Source of the DNA: Maribacter forsetii DSM 18668
GTDB lineage: Bacteria > Bacteroidota > Bacteroidia > Flavobacteriales > Flavobacteriaceae
Reading direction: 5' to 3'
Assembly (NCBI RefSeq): GCF_000744105.1
Contig: NZ_JQLH01000001.1
Coordinates: 1,364,001-1,428,000, forward strand
DNA length: 64,000 bases
Positions 52,101 to 60,323 of the stretch are shown piece by piece; the stretch's first letter is position 1, and each line of letters starts with the position of its first letter. Both the position numbers and the translations under genes were made by a program. The notes beneath the pieces were generated by a model that had not been told where the DNA came from, ran no database searches, and saw nothing but the letters and a program-made list of their open reading frames with translations.

Positions 52101-55100
52101 AGGTGTGCCTTCATCTCCAGATGCTTGCAAAGTAGCACCTGTATTAAAACATGTGAATTCTGCTTTTTGTTCAAGATTTGCAGTTAATGCATTTGGTGAT
52201 GTCAACGTAACCGAAGTCGCTGAGGTTGCCGTACATGTATTATCGTCTATTTTTTCGACCATAACACTATACGTGCCATCGGCAAGAGTTGTTGGTGTAG
52301 TAATCGGAGATGTTGTTTCCGTAACCCAAGTTGCTCCATTATCAATTGAATATTGATAACCTGAGATAGGATCAAAATTAGAAACTTCAAAACGGATACT
52401 ACCATTGTCACTTCCATTACAAGTTGGGTCAGTGCTACTTAAAATAGCTACTTCAAAAGTTTTTCCTGTTTCTACAATAACTGTAATATCTTCTGTTTGC
52501 TCACATAGCTCAGGAGTCTGTGAAGCTTGAATATCATCTAATACCAAGAAGTTACCATTGTCACTATTAAGGTTGGTACGTAATACAACACCAACTGCCG
52601 TATTTGCACCTGGGTTAAAAGTAACCGTTCTTAGGTGCCAGTCGTCTGCATTATTGTTTTGAGGAATAGCTGCTGTTGCCTGACTACTGATTACAGTGCC
52701 TGAACCGTCAACTAATTCTACCAATATCTCTGGGTCGTTACCCGAAGCATTGTCAATTAATATGTTGTAAGCGTAGAATGATATCGTTATTTCTTGATTT
52801 GGTAAAGCTTCTAACCCCGTTCTTGACCATAAAATATTATTGTCTCCGGCTGAGGTACTTACACCAATTGCCATAAATCTACCATCGGTTACACCTGTAT
52901 GGTCATTAGGACTTCTCCAAGAAGCATTTGGGTTGGTTATTCTATTCGTGACGGCATATTCAGCATTTACAAGAATTCCTGCAGGTCCTAAATTACAGTC
53001 CGTTTCTGTACCATCTTGAGGCTCGTAGCAATACCCTGCGCCAATTTCTGCTATCTGCGTAGTAACACCGGCTCCAAAATCTTCAAGGAACAATGTACTT
53101 TGCTCAGCAGCAATAGAACTGGTGTAGCCAACTGTTATTGTTTGACTGCCCGATGCCACATCATTGAAAATATTACTATCCAATGGTGTGTTATCCGTAC
53201 CGTTTAATTTATAGGTATAGGTAAAATCTGTAGTGTTAGAAGGGGTAACGGTTACTACGCCGTCACCATCGCACTCATAAGTAATATCATTAGTAAAAGT
53301 AGGGTCTATAGCGGCTGTAGGAACCGTGATTTCTAAAGGTGTTTCGCAACCTAAAGCATCTTTTATAGCTAATTGATACGTGCCTGGTGTTAAACGTTGT
53401 TCATCAACTAAAGAGAACGTACCACCACCGTCAAAACTATATTCATACGGAGCTTGACCGCCACTACCATTTAAAATCTTCACTAAAGCGGTTGGTGTAG
53501 CCGCACCAGATGTATCACATGACGCATCTTCTATAATTGAAGGAGATGCCGTTAACATAAATGGTTGGGTAACTTCATACTCTAAAGTCTCTGTACAAGC
53601 ATTACCAAGATTGCTATTGGTATCCATAACCGTAATAGTATATATACCGGCAGCTAGGTTATTAAAGAAGTTTTCCGTTTGGTACGTTACACCATCATCA
53701 AGACTATATTGGTATGGTGCATTACCACCAGATGCGGTAATGGTTAATACAGAAGTAGCTGAATCTGCACATATAATATCCGTATTTGATGCACTTATTG
53801 TAATAGTACCCAAATCTTCCATTTGTACGATATTCGATAATCCGTAACAGCCATTATCATCTCTAATTACAAATACATATTCTCCATCTTCATTAGGTAC
53901 ATAGGTTGAAGGAGTACCTTCATATCCGAATAAAAATGAAGGGTTAGAGGTGAAATCTGAATCTGGAATGGTTGTTTCATCAGCGTATGGAGCAACACCA
54001 TCTTTACTGTAGATAGCGTATTCATAACCTGTTGTACCACCAGTAGCCGTTAAATTAATAACACCGGAAGTACAAGTAATATTATCTTGGTTCGTTGCTG
54101 TTAACCTCAGTTCAGGAATTTCGTCTACGGTTATAGTTTTTTCGTCACTACAACCATCTATAGTAGTCGTTACAATAACATAATCATCTGCTGAAAGCCC
54201 TGGAAATGTATACGTGTTGTCAGAAGAAAGTAAATTATTAGCTACCAAGTCTCCTTTACCACCGCTACCATTATCGAAGTAAAGCTCATAGCTATATTCT
54301 GGTGAAACGTTCAATGCCTGTATAGAAATTGTTCCTGCATCAGTACAATCAAATGGAGTTGAAGCTATTGTTGTCTCAAAAATTCTTTCTGCAATACCTA
54401 TTTCTTCGGTTTCGAATACACAACTATTTTCAATAGGCTCGCCTGTTGAAGGGTTTAGTTGTGTAATCTGTACTTTGTAAGTACCGCTAGTTGCAATAGC
54501 AAAATTAGGACCTTGAGCAGCGCTGAATGGTACTGCTATATTATTATTTTCTACATCGAATAACTGGTAACCATAACCACTACCTAAATCTATTACTCTT
54601 ATTGAACCTTCGGTATCACAAATAATGTCAGAAGAATCTGGTTCAGGTATGTCTAACGTATTTTGGTATGCGTTGAAATAGAATCTACTGAAACATCCGC
54701 CTTCATAACCTATAACAACTCTATATTTACCGCTTTCGGTAACTGTAAAATTATCGGTATCCGTTTCCTCGTTCCATGTCCATCCACTAGCTGTATTCGC
54801 ACAATTATCACTCACATCGCCACAAGTTGCGTTGTCACAACTGGTTTCATCGAGTTTTTCCCAAGTAATGCTCAAAGCATCGGTTATACCTAATTGAATA
54901 AATGCACTATCGGTATCACCACAAAGGAAAATATGTGGCATTGAACTGTTATCATTAGAGCAAGTTACGGTTTCACCTTGAATATCATTATCAGGATTAC
55001 TGTCGCTATTTACTTGATTTAAATAACTAATGATAGGATTGGTCTGTGTTTCACCATAACGCTCAACAGTAATTAGTTCTGTATGGTTGGCACAGCCAGA

Positions 55101-58100
55101 AGTAGATGTTTTCTCAACAATATAGTTTCCTATTGTTGTTACTGTCAGTGTATTTGATGTACCATCGTTTAAAATAGTATCACCAGAATCTATTAATCCA
55201 TTATTATTGGTGTCAATTGCCCATGTGTAGGTGTCAAAACCTAAACCAGCGGAAAGAGTTCCACTAGCACCACAAAGCTCTACCGTACGTGCTACATTAC
55301 AATTTGCCAATGCATCAGATACATTATTGGCTGCAACCTCTAGGGTAGTGGTACAAGCGCCTGCAGGGTTACTACCGTCTTCATCAGAAAAAGTGTTGGT
55401 ATTTAAAGTGCCTGAATAATTTGCATACGCATGATTTTCTAATTGAGAAGCACAAGCCGCTACAAATTCTGAACAGTCGCCGGCAACGGAAACCGTTATT
55501 TTAATTTTATACTCAGGGTCATTAATTTCAACTAACGTATCTGGTATAGTAAATGTTATGGTTCTAGTACTTTCTTCATAACTACTGGTTACTCCAGGTG
55601 CATCATCAATATTTATATCATCTAGGGTTACATTGTCTGGTAATACATTTTTAATCGTAAAACCGGTTGCATGATCATCTCCCGTATTTTGAAATCTTAA
55701 TACGTAATTGTATGTATCACCTAAATCTACATTTTCTCCGTTAATATCGGTACCACCTAATAATTCAGAGGTGTTGCCTAAAACAATTACCGGCGCAAAT
55801 ACCTGAGAATAAGAAGCTGCATTTACGGTGCCATCTGTTGGGTCAACTGCAGGAACTCCCGTTCCATATTCACCACCATCACCACCGTCAGCGGCATCAT
55901 CTTTATAAAATTCGTTGGCATCACTACAACCATCATCATCACTATCTAAGTCTAAATGATCAGGATAACCATCCATATCGGTATCTAAATTTGCACAAAA
56001 TCCAGAAAATGAAGCTGTATTGTAAGATAGAAAAGCAACATCGGCATTTGAACTAAGTTGTAGTCGTAAATAAGAAACGTCAGCTAAACTAGCAGCCGGA
56101 ATACCAAATTCTGATAATTCTACTGTGGCCAAGCGATAATCCCTTGTGGTATTATTATAGAAAATGCTTCCGTTTGAATGGTAAATATCTAATCTGTACG
56201 AACCAACAACATTGGCAAGTGCACCACCGCTATAAGCTTGTACACGTACAGCATTTCCAAGAGGGGCTCCCGTTGCATCATATAGACTTACAACATGGCC
56301 GACACCACTTGGGTCTGCAACTTGGGTCAGTAATATATCTGGTATGCCATCGCCAACGTTGGTCGCTACGATAGGATCTATTTCATAAGTCCATGTGTCA
56401 CCAATATTAACAATACCACTACCAAGGTCTAGTCCGTTTTGGCCATGGGTCAATAACGGATTTAATGGATCTGTTGTTGGATCATTTACAATGGTCAATC
56501 CCAGCGAATTATCATTATTACCATCATTTAAATTAGCCTCAAAGGTTGCCTCATTATAAATAGTATTTGAAGGGGGCAAGGCCATCCAGGTAGATTCTGT
56601 GGCTGAAATATCTGAAATTCCATCATTATCGGAGTCTATACCATCTGATAAACCGTTCCCGTTAGCGTCATAAAGATTATCATCTGCAACCCCAGTGGTA
56701 AAAGTTGTTCCTCCAGAGGTGAATGCCAATAATTCATGTGATAAGTTTGGTAATACTGGATTTGTTGAAGTAGTAGAACTACTCCAAAAACCAGAGAAAT
56801 TAGAGAATATTTCTGTAACGGCGGTACCACCTTGTACAGTACTTGATGGCGAAGTGAAATTTACATCATTAGATATGATACACATTTGTTCAATAGAATC
56901 ATATATACCGTCATTATCATCATCTAAATCAATACTATCTACGACACCGTCATTGTCAAAGTCATTATGTACAATAATTCGCGCAGAGGGCTCATCTCTT
57001 GTAACATTGGCATCCGTTTGGTCTTGAGTATTGGTAGCTATATTAACGAGATTGAGTAAAGGCAAAATATCTATTTCATCTGCAGTTACTTCTAAGGTTA
57101 AAAACGCAACTTCACCTGGGGCCAACGTACCAATATTCCAAACACTACCATTGAATGATCCTGTGATTGTGTTAGCCTGTACTAATGTTAATCCTTCAGG
57201 AATATTATCAGTAACCTGTAAATTGGTGATATCATTAAAGTATAAGTTTTCTGCTCTAATGGTAAATGTGGCAGTTTCACCTTCGGTTATTTCAGGTTTG
57301 TCAACTGTTTTTATAATTTGAACATCTGGTTCGCAATAGAAAATTTTAATGGTTTGTGAATCGTATGTACAAGGCCCTTTGGTTCCTCTTACATAATAAT
57401 CACCTGCAATGGTTGCTGCATAGTCATAAGAATTTGCGCCAGGTATAACCTCTCCGTCAAAAAACCATTGGTAAGCATCGAAATTATCATCTGATGCTTC
57501 GAAAATGCTTGATCCAGAAAAACACTCTCCTACAGTTCCTCCGTTAATTTGTAGAACAACTTCTGGCACAGTATCAAAACCTGAAAAATAACCAGCAACA
57601 CCTTGTGCTCCATTATAACCAAAAAATCCAATAGCCATTGGTCCGGTAGAGGTTACACTTATGTCACCATCTAAATTTGGAATGTAAAAAGTTTTCCAAT
57701 CGGTAGAACCCGCAACAGGATTAGAAGCAGGTTTAGAAATTTCAACCCCGTCTTCAAAAACCTTGACATTAACATCGGTGGTATTTACTGAAGCAATAAT
57801 TGTTAATCCGCCAGTTACAGTAGTGCCAGCTATATTTCTAATATCTGGTATGTTGTCCATTACGTCTGGAAGTAAGCAGTTTACTGGTGCTACAAAGTTT
57901 AGACCTTGAGTATATAAATTACTAGATCCCGCCATAGATTGGTAAGCGTATACATCTTTGGATGTTTGTATTAACATATTGGCGCCAACAGTGTTTGAAG
58001 AGTAATAACTGCTAGGTATTTTGAAAAACTCGCCGTTGTCAATAGTAGCAATCGCTGTGGTACTACCATTTACATATATTTGGGTATTGTCCGCAGTGGC

Positions 58101-58991
58101 AATTACCAAAGGAAACTCTGTAAGTCCGTTTGTATTACCATTACCTCTAATAAATACATATTCCTTACCTAATTTATTAATAGGTACGGGTTGGTCAATA
58201 CCGGCATCTCTATGGCTTTGGCCGTCTTCACTACCAAAGTTGATAGAACCATTACTTATTACTATATCTTTAGTAGCTACAATAGAAGCACCGATCCAGC
58301 CATCCTCATGAGCTTGTGTATGAGTAGTTCCAATATAGGTTTCATATACAAAAGATTCATTGGCATTTAATGTTATTGTATGTGAATTAGCGGTAATACC
58401 AGCTCTGTCATTACCTACTCTAAACTCACAACCGGGATCATAACCAGATAATACTATAGTAGTATTATCTTCTGTCGCCATAATACCCAAAGTATTTGAT
58501 TTTGAAGAATGCGTACCTTTATTAGGAACACCGCCCCATTTAAAGTTTGTACCCATTGCTTGCCTACCCTTTGCTGTTAACGAGGCAGCTTGCGAACCTG
58601 ATTTACCTCTGTAGTTTACATAGAATTTTTCTCCACCTGCAGATATGAAACGCAAACCACTATTAGTAAGTACTGTACCTGTATTTGCATTATTTACAAG
58701 CGTAATATTATTATCTCCATTACCCAAAGTCCAAACGCCTGGGTTAAGTCTATCAATTGTAATGGTTCTTACAATTGTATTAGACGTACCTTGATAGGCA
58801 TAAATGTTGAAAGGCGTGGTTTCTGGAGTAGAAAAATGAATTGCCTGGTTCTGTATACCTGCATTATTTTGACCTTGCTTCATTGGTGGTAAATAATGAA
58901 GGTCGCTTAATTGTGCAGTTCCAAAAAATGAACAGAATGCAATTAGAAAAAACAGTAAGGATTTAATTTTTGATTTAATCTGAGTAATCAT
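46191..58991 (-). CDS. Giant SprB-like T9SS type B surface adhesin (4266 aa)
   Basis: One uninterrupted frame of 4266 residues. Signal peptide 1-26 (LLFFLIAFCSFFGTAQ). About 130-460 resembles the IgGFc-binding N-terminal domain (NESFVYETYIGTTHTQAHED, IVATKDIVISNGS, QTSKDVYAYQSMAGS). About 555-660 is a DUF11 domain. Thrombospondin type 3-like calcium repeats lie at about 677-703 (DFDNDGVVDSIDLDDDNDG) and again near 1000-1055. A second DUF11 region is at about 1085-1190. From about 1500 to 4170 runs a long array of SprB-like repeats of the type CNGQEDGSITVNMLGGSGIY, interrupted at about 1960-2170 by a different beta domain. The last ~88 residues are the sorting domain (IPNFFTPNGDGQNDLW, ISIYDRYGRAVY, DGWDG). 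SprB itself is a mobile gliding adhesin; equivalence here is inference, as no sprF is adjacent. Confidence 0.93.
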   Translation of the reverse strand: MITQIKSKIKSLLFFLIAFCSFFGTAQLSDLHYLPPMKQGQNNAGIQNQAIHFSTPETTPFNIYAYQGTSNTIVRTITIDRLNPGVWTLGNGDNNITLVNNANTGTVLTNSGLRFISAGGEKFYVNYRGKSGSQAASLTAKGRQAMGTNFKWGGVPNKGTHSSKSNTLGIMATEDNTTIVLSGYDPGCEFRVGNDRAGITANSHTITLNANESFVYETYIGTTHTQAHEDGWIGASIVATKDIVISNGSINFGSEDGQSHRDAGIDQPVPINKLGKEYVFIRGNGNTNGLTEFPLVIATADNTQIYVNGSTTAIATIDNGEFFKIPSSYYSSNTVGANMLIQTSKDVYAYQSMAGSSNLYTQGLNFVAPVNCLLPDVMDNIPDIRNIAGTTVTGGLTIIASVNTTDVNVKVFEDGVEISKPASNPVAGSTDWKTFYIPNLDGDISVTSTGPMAIGFFGYNGAQGVAGYFSGFDTVPEVVLQINGGTVGECFSGSSIFEASDDNFDAYQWFFDGEVIPGANSYDYAATIAGDYYVRGTKGPCTYDSQTIKIFYCEPDVQIIKTVDKPEITEGETATFTIRAENLYFNDITNLQVTDNIPEGLTLVQANTITGSFNGSVWNIGTLAPGEVAFLTLEVTADEIDILPLLNLVNIATNTQDQTDANVTRDEPSARIIVHNDFDNDGVVDSIDLDDDNDGIYDSIEQMCIISNDVNFTSPSSTVQGGTAVTEIFSNFSGFWSSSTTSTNPVLPNLSHELLAFTSGGTTFTTGVADDNLYDANGNGLSDGIDSDNDGISDISATESTWMALPPSNTIYNEATFEANLNDGNNDNSLGLTIVNDPTTDPLNPLLTHGQNGLDLGSGIVNIGDTWTYEIDPIVATNVGDGIPDILLTQVADPSGVGHVVSLYDATGAPLGNAVRVQAYSGGALANVVGSYRLDIYHSNGSIFYNNTTRDYRLATVELSEFGIPAASLADVSYLRLQLSSNADVAFLSYNTASFSGFCANLDTDMDGYPDHLDLDSDDDGCSDANEFYKDDAADGGDGGEYGTGVPAVDPTDGTVNAASYSQVFAPVIVLGNTSELLGGTDINGENVDLGDTYNYVLRFQNTGDDHATGFTIKNVLPDNVTLDDINIDDAPGVTSSYEESTRTITFTIPDTLVEINDPEYKIKITVSVAGDCSEFVAACASQLENHAYANYSGTLNTNTFSDEDGSNPAGACTTTLEVAANNVSDALANCNVARTVELCGASGTLSAGLGFDTYTWAIDTNNNGLIDSGDTILNDGTSNTLTVTTIGNYIVEKTSTSGCANHTELITVERYGETQTNPIISYLNQVNSDSNPDNDIQGETVTCSNDNSSMPHIFLCGDTDSAFIQLGITDALSITWEKLDETSCDNATCGDVSDNCANTASGWTWNEETDTDNFTVTESGKYRVVIGYEGGCFSRFYFNAYQNTLDIPEPDSSDIICDTEGSIRVIDLGSGYGYQLFDVENNNIAVPFSAAQGPNFAIATSGTYKVQITQLNPSTGEPIENSCVFETEEIGIAERIFETTIASTPFDCTDAGTISIQALNVSPEYSYELYFDNGSGGKGDLVANNLLSSDNTYTFPGLSADDYVIVTTTIDGCSDEKTITVDEIPELRLTATNQDNITCTSGVINLTATGGTTGYEYAIYSKDGVAPYADETTIPDSDFTSNPSFLFGYEGTPSTYVPNEDGEYVFVIRDDNGCYGLSNIVQMEDLGTITISASNTDIICADSATSVLTITASGGNAPYQYSLDDGVTYQTENFFNNLAAGIYTITVMDTNSNLGNACTETLEYEVTQPFMLTASPSIIEDASCDTSGAATPTALVKILNGSGGQAPYEYSFDGGGTFSLVDEQRLTPGTYQLAIKDALGCETPLEITVPTAAIDPTFTNDITYECDGDGVVTVTPSNTTDFTYTYKLNGTDNTPLDSNIFNDVASGSQTITVGYTSSIAAEQSTLFLEDFGAGVTTQIAEIGAGYCYEPQDGTETDCNLGPAGILVNAEYAVTNRITNPNASWRSPNDHTGVTDGRFMAIGVSTSAGDNNILWSRTGLEALPNQEITISFYAYNILIDNASGNDPEILVELVDGSGTVISSQATAAIPQNNNADDWHLRTVTFNPGANTAVGVVLRTNLNSDNGNFLVLDDIQASQTPELCEQTEDITVIVETGKTFEVAILSSTDPTCNGSDNGSIRFEVSNFDPISGYQYSIDNGATWVTETTSPITTPTTLADGTYSVMVEKIDDNTCTATSATSVTLTSPNALTANLEQKAEFTCFNTGATLQASGDEGTPGYEYQLELTDNTVIRTFSSTAQFLNVPAGDYHVRVRDQNNCEVISTTTVTVVQPDTIAFDLTATQCYDGQNNGTVTATVTDGNGNYSFRINGGAWQTPSTISDVAYTFSNLSEGTYDVEVNDEFGCASAIQSITIAPTITLSVVPVNASLCGDGSLTATASGGDNNFMYAFVPTGNTVTDADFSMSNTTAVALADVGDYDIYVRDKANGTDACQTMVTETIAANPVLDISAVATDPDCHDGTGNIAVTINDGLSPYDYRLVDITNGTPDQIQYNVVGTTKTYYNLAPGDYDVIITDEGGCSETETVTITAPIELTADAEGRTPIACTGDPNDFGFDILNYPATLGTLEFSDDGGTTWQTSDQFRGYTSGQEVEPSIRTVDGSGNTICKTDLPRLIIPFPLDDLDITILPIIVNCNELQVSVRGQNGTAPYQYTYSEDPADFNIVTPVNGWTTPYAAGTTHTFNNLVPGRTYAFYVRDAVGCVRQSSVNVNDIITNPMVITSVITPACEGSSNGSIEYTITDSDGSIEPDMEWFLYDIDGNVIRDSGGIVSYSSTINVTSLPEDEYYIEVQQYNGGAPQCISASENEVLEMLDEITGDTQSIQDISCESPGLILVDNLQGGGGTYFYTITGPAPFATITATGDNPIEIAANSPAGTYTVTVEDQYGCTYPLDDVIMNFTTLPTIVDVIIANCNTNASVTINATGTGTILYSIDGGSSYQNNSGAYNTIPAGNYDVYIKDETGCTDTVNIDVHPTLQASASLDKQLGCGAGFEAEIAIEGISGSGNYEFKILNSDGTEKVARQALTTPSSTLHNVLIDVAGTYTVNVYDADTTTPECFRSFTVVVPNAIQPDFTPTPNPVSCNGADDGSIELVQVNNGNNPLTYDLNPVPAIVGWNAASHWDAATQSFIGLPGGSYDVTARGPNNCPTVKTVVVDENIAVAFTAPVPDQFGCATGNDGNNATITIDDSTFVGGSGTYNRFEFIDDATSTVLQNSSSLTYTHTDTAGGDIIVRVYDDEGCSAEHVVTIDPYDTFGTASITVDRYLDCINSGENITVNATSAYTSTTTNLANYEFRILPSATYQTGNNVFTNLAIGTYTIGIRNVTTGCEITRTHIVEDPNTFSIEVNKLSDVVCFGTDGAIEVTFTDTTYTGDFNWEVLNADGTATTRTDDADTFAGTGTTASIPVAAGSYILRASQVGTPECIQERAFTITSPSAAITLASIATTDVGCSNDMGTANITPNGGEGPFNIVLSHVSSTLTYTANQVYSNLFTGLSDGQYTVEVTDNLGCTETFTNAFTLTPPEPIVANIQSVVGLECEGDTDGIITAGFTPRSVATNYRYILKTYDGDGPGANLLQTSSSQTTATFMNLRSGYYSITILDDLNCSDETAIVEIVEPVEVRGQLVTAQRATCLNDAELLLTASGGTGPYMWNTDGTSTFNAMNEINGSNTHLFTGVLPDTYQYYIQDSFGCISVLSNSVTINPIIPLTITLDNDNPTISCYGDNSGVINAEAQGGLGNYQYALFSDAGFTNEVRPNQANGLFTDLLAGPYYVRVQSDDCEETSQLITITEPDELIIDTANTTINDVTCNGQEDGSITVNMLGGSGIYQYSISPNLDRFSDDNIFDDLAPGDYVIIAQDSNGCFELIEATIEEPDVLEITTESTPEICVGEEDGTIDLTIIGGTAPYSTRLESETDFVQDRLSFTNLAAGDYIIFIEDAQGCDETIIVTIDPGVDLSAIVEPVYGCNGNFPSNYVNIVLNDPSIENDVLFGLDTVDPLEMQLTPMFRELTPGNHYISISHANGCLTTYDVEILAFEPLEITVEESNINQITATVTGGRENYTFYLGDRDMGSENVFYITETNTYDVTVVDENGCESTASIFIEFIDIEIPNFFTPNGDGQNDLWMPKNIEIYPEIFISIYDRYGRAVYTFKDNEDGWDGFYQENELPTGDYWYIIKLNGESDTREMVGNFTLYR

Positions 58992-59114
58992 TGGTTTGGT
59001 TTCAAGTAGTACTAAAACAAATAAAGCAACCTTTTTTCACTTGGTTAAAAAAATGTTGTATACATGCTATTTATGTTGCTGAACATGTTATTTCTATATG
59101 CATGATGAAATTTA

Positions 59115-59148
59115 TTGGGCTTAATTGTTTATTTTGGAAGTAAATTTG
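59115..59148 (+). promoter_or_regulatory. Promoter of the kinase-like gene, predicted leaderless
   Basis: TTG at 59115-59117, a 23-base spacer and TAAATTTG at 59141-59148, ending four bases before the ATG at 59153. Confidence 0.55.
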
Positions 59149-59152
59149 TTGC

Positions 59153-60241
59153 ATGTCAGAAGAAAGATTAATGTCAAAGAAAAAACCTGCTTACCCTGTA
59201 AGTGAGGCCTTAGACGGTTATTTAGACCACTATAGTAGAAAGATAGAAATACCTATATTTTATGATGATTTACTTAGGTTTTCTGGATCTGTTGTAGTGT
59301 ATGATAAAAATGATGAAGACACCTTATGGGTACGTGCGTACTATTCTGAATTTGACAGGAAAGAAATAGATGATAGTTTAAAGAAGGTGTATTCCATTTT
59401 ACATTCTGATGGAAGCGATAATATACACCAATACTTAAATGTTGATGCGGTGGATTTCTGTACGTTCGGAAACTCTAAGCCTTTTAGAATTAAGGTCAGA
59501 AATATCTTAAATGACAATTTCACCTATTTCTACATTAAAAAGACGGATGCATCTCGTATTTATGGGCTTGAATTAGAGCATATGCTTTCGCCATACAATC
59601 TTAACTTTTTGGTATACAAAGACACCTTGATCGAAGAACATATTGCAGGTATACCTGGTGATGAATTTATAAAACATAATTTGCCTAAATGTACGCCACG
59701 AGAAAAAGCACAATTGGCAAAAGAATTTGTGAAATTCAATGAACGTTGCATGATTCGATTATTGGGCGATATGCGCTCGTATAACTATGTAATCGTACCT
59801 ACGCATGATTTTGATCACGTAGTGTATAAAATACGTGCAATAGATTTTGATCAGCAGTGTTTTGAAGGGAAACTGAAAGTGTACAGACCTCAGTTTTTTA
59901 AAGAAAATTATCAAATGGTAGAATTGGTTCGTACAAAACTAACCCATGATTCTGTTGACCAGTATAAATTAGAAGAGCGTTCTATGGTAGCTAAAAGAAT
60001 ACTAAGTTCTGGTAATAGAATTAAAAAGCTGCGTGCAATTTGCAAGACAGATGAAATTTCTACTCCAGATAATATTGCGATACTTAGAGAACAAATAGAG
60101 GAGCTTACCTTGGATATGGACTTCCAAAACTGCAATACTATGGGAGAGGTGCTAGATTTAGCATTGAATTTTGTTAGAAGAAATTACGAAGATGTAAGTG
60201 TTAGGCAAATTATTGAACACAGAATTAAGGCACATAATTAA
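59153..60241 (+). CDS. Protein with kinase-like (APH/HipA-type) fold motifs, uncharacterised
   Basis: 362 residues, no signal peptide. I do not recognise a named family, but the central part follows the kinase-like plan. FTYFYIKKTDASRIYGLELE could be the ATP-Lys strand and helix C. FLVYKDTLIEEHIAGIPGDEF resembles the hinge (E-x-x-x-G). RLLGDMRSYNYVIV has D206-x4-N211 like the catalytic loop HGDxxxxN. VYKIRAIDFDQQ has D231-F-D233 like the Mg-binding DFG/DFD. The spacing of 20 residues between these is normal for aminoglycoside-phosphotransferase and HipA-like kinases. The C-terminal 110 residues are helical. The substrate is unknown. It is divergent from the giant adhesin gene. An alternative ATG is six codons in. 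Confidence 0.75.
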   Translation: MSEERLMSKKKPAYPVSEALDGYLDHYSRKIEIPIFYDDLLRFSGSVVVYDKNDEDTLWVRAYYSEFDRKEIDDSLKKVYSILHSDGSDNIHQYLNVDAVDFCTFGNSKPFRIKVRNILNDNFTYFYIKKTDASRIYGLELEHMLSPYNLNFLVYKDTLIEEHIAGIPGDEFIKHNLPKCTPREKAQLAKEFVKFNERCMIRLLGDMRSYNYVIVPTHDFDHVVYKIRAIDFDQQCFEGKLKVYRPQFFKENYQMVELVRTKLTHDSVDQYKLEERSMVAKRILSSGNRIKKLRAICKTDEISTPDNIAILREQIEELTLDMDFQNCNTMGEVLDLALNFVRRNYEDVSVRQIIEHRIKAHN

Positions 60242-60262
60242 GAGCTACTAATTTATGTAATT

Positions 60263-60300
60263 AAAAGGTCCATTTTTCACTTGTGAAAAATGGACCTTTT
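60263..60300. terminator. Bidirectional terminator between the kinase-like and NdpA-family genes
   Basis: An 18-base perfect stem, AAAAGGTCCATTTTTCAC with its complement, around a 2-base loop, between convergent genes. Confidence 0.92.
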
Positions 60301-60323
60301 TAATATAAAATATACTGTAAATA

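Noticed and set aside
46290..58311. Several open frames of 60-110 codons on the strand opposite the giant adhesin gene
   Set aside because: They follow the composition of the antisense strand of a repeat-rich gene, lack promoters or family features, and read as shadows.
46191..58991. Possible CRISPR or nucleotide tandem-repeat array
   Set aside because: The periodicity is at protein level (diverged SprB-like repeats), with no conserved DNA repeat/spacer pattern.
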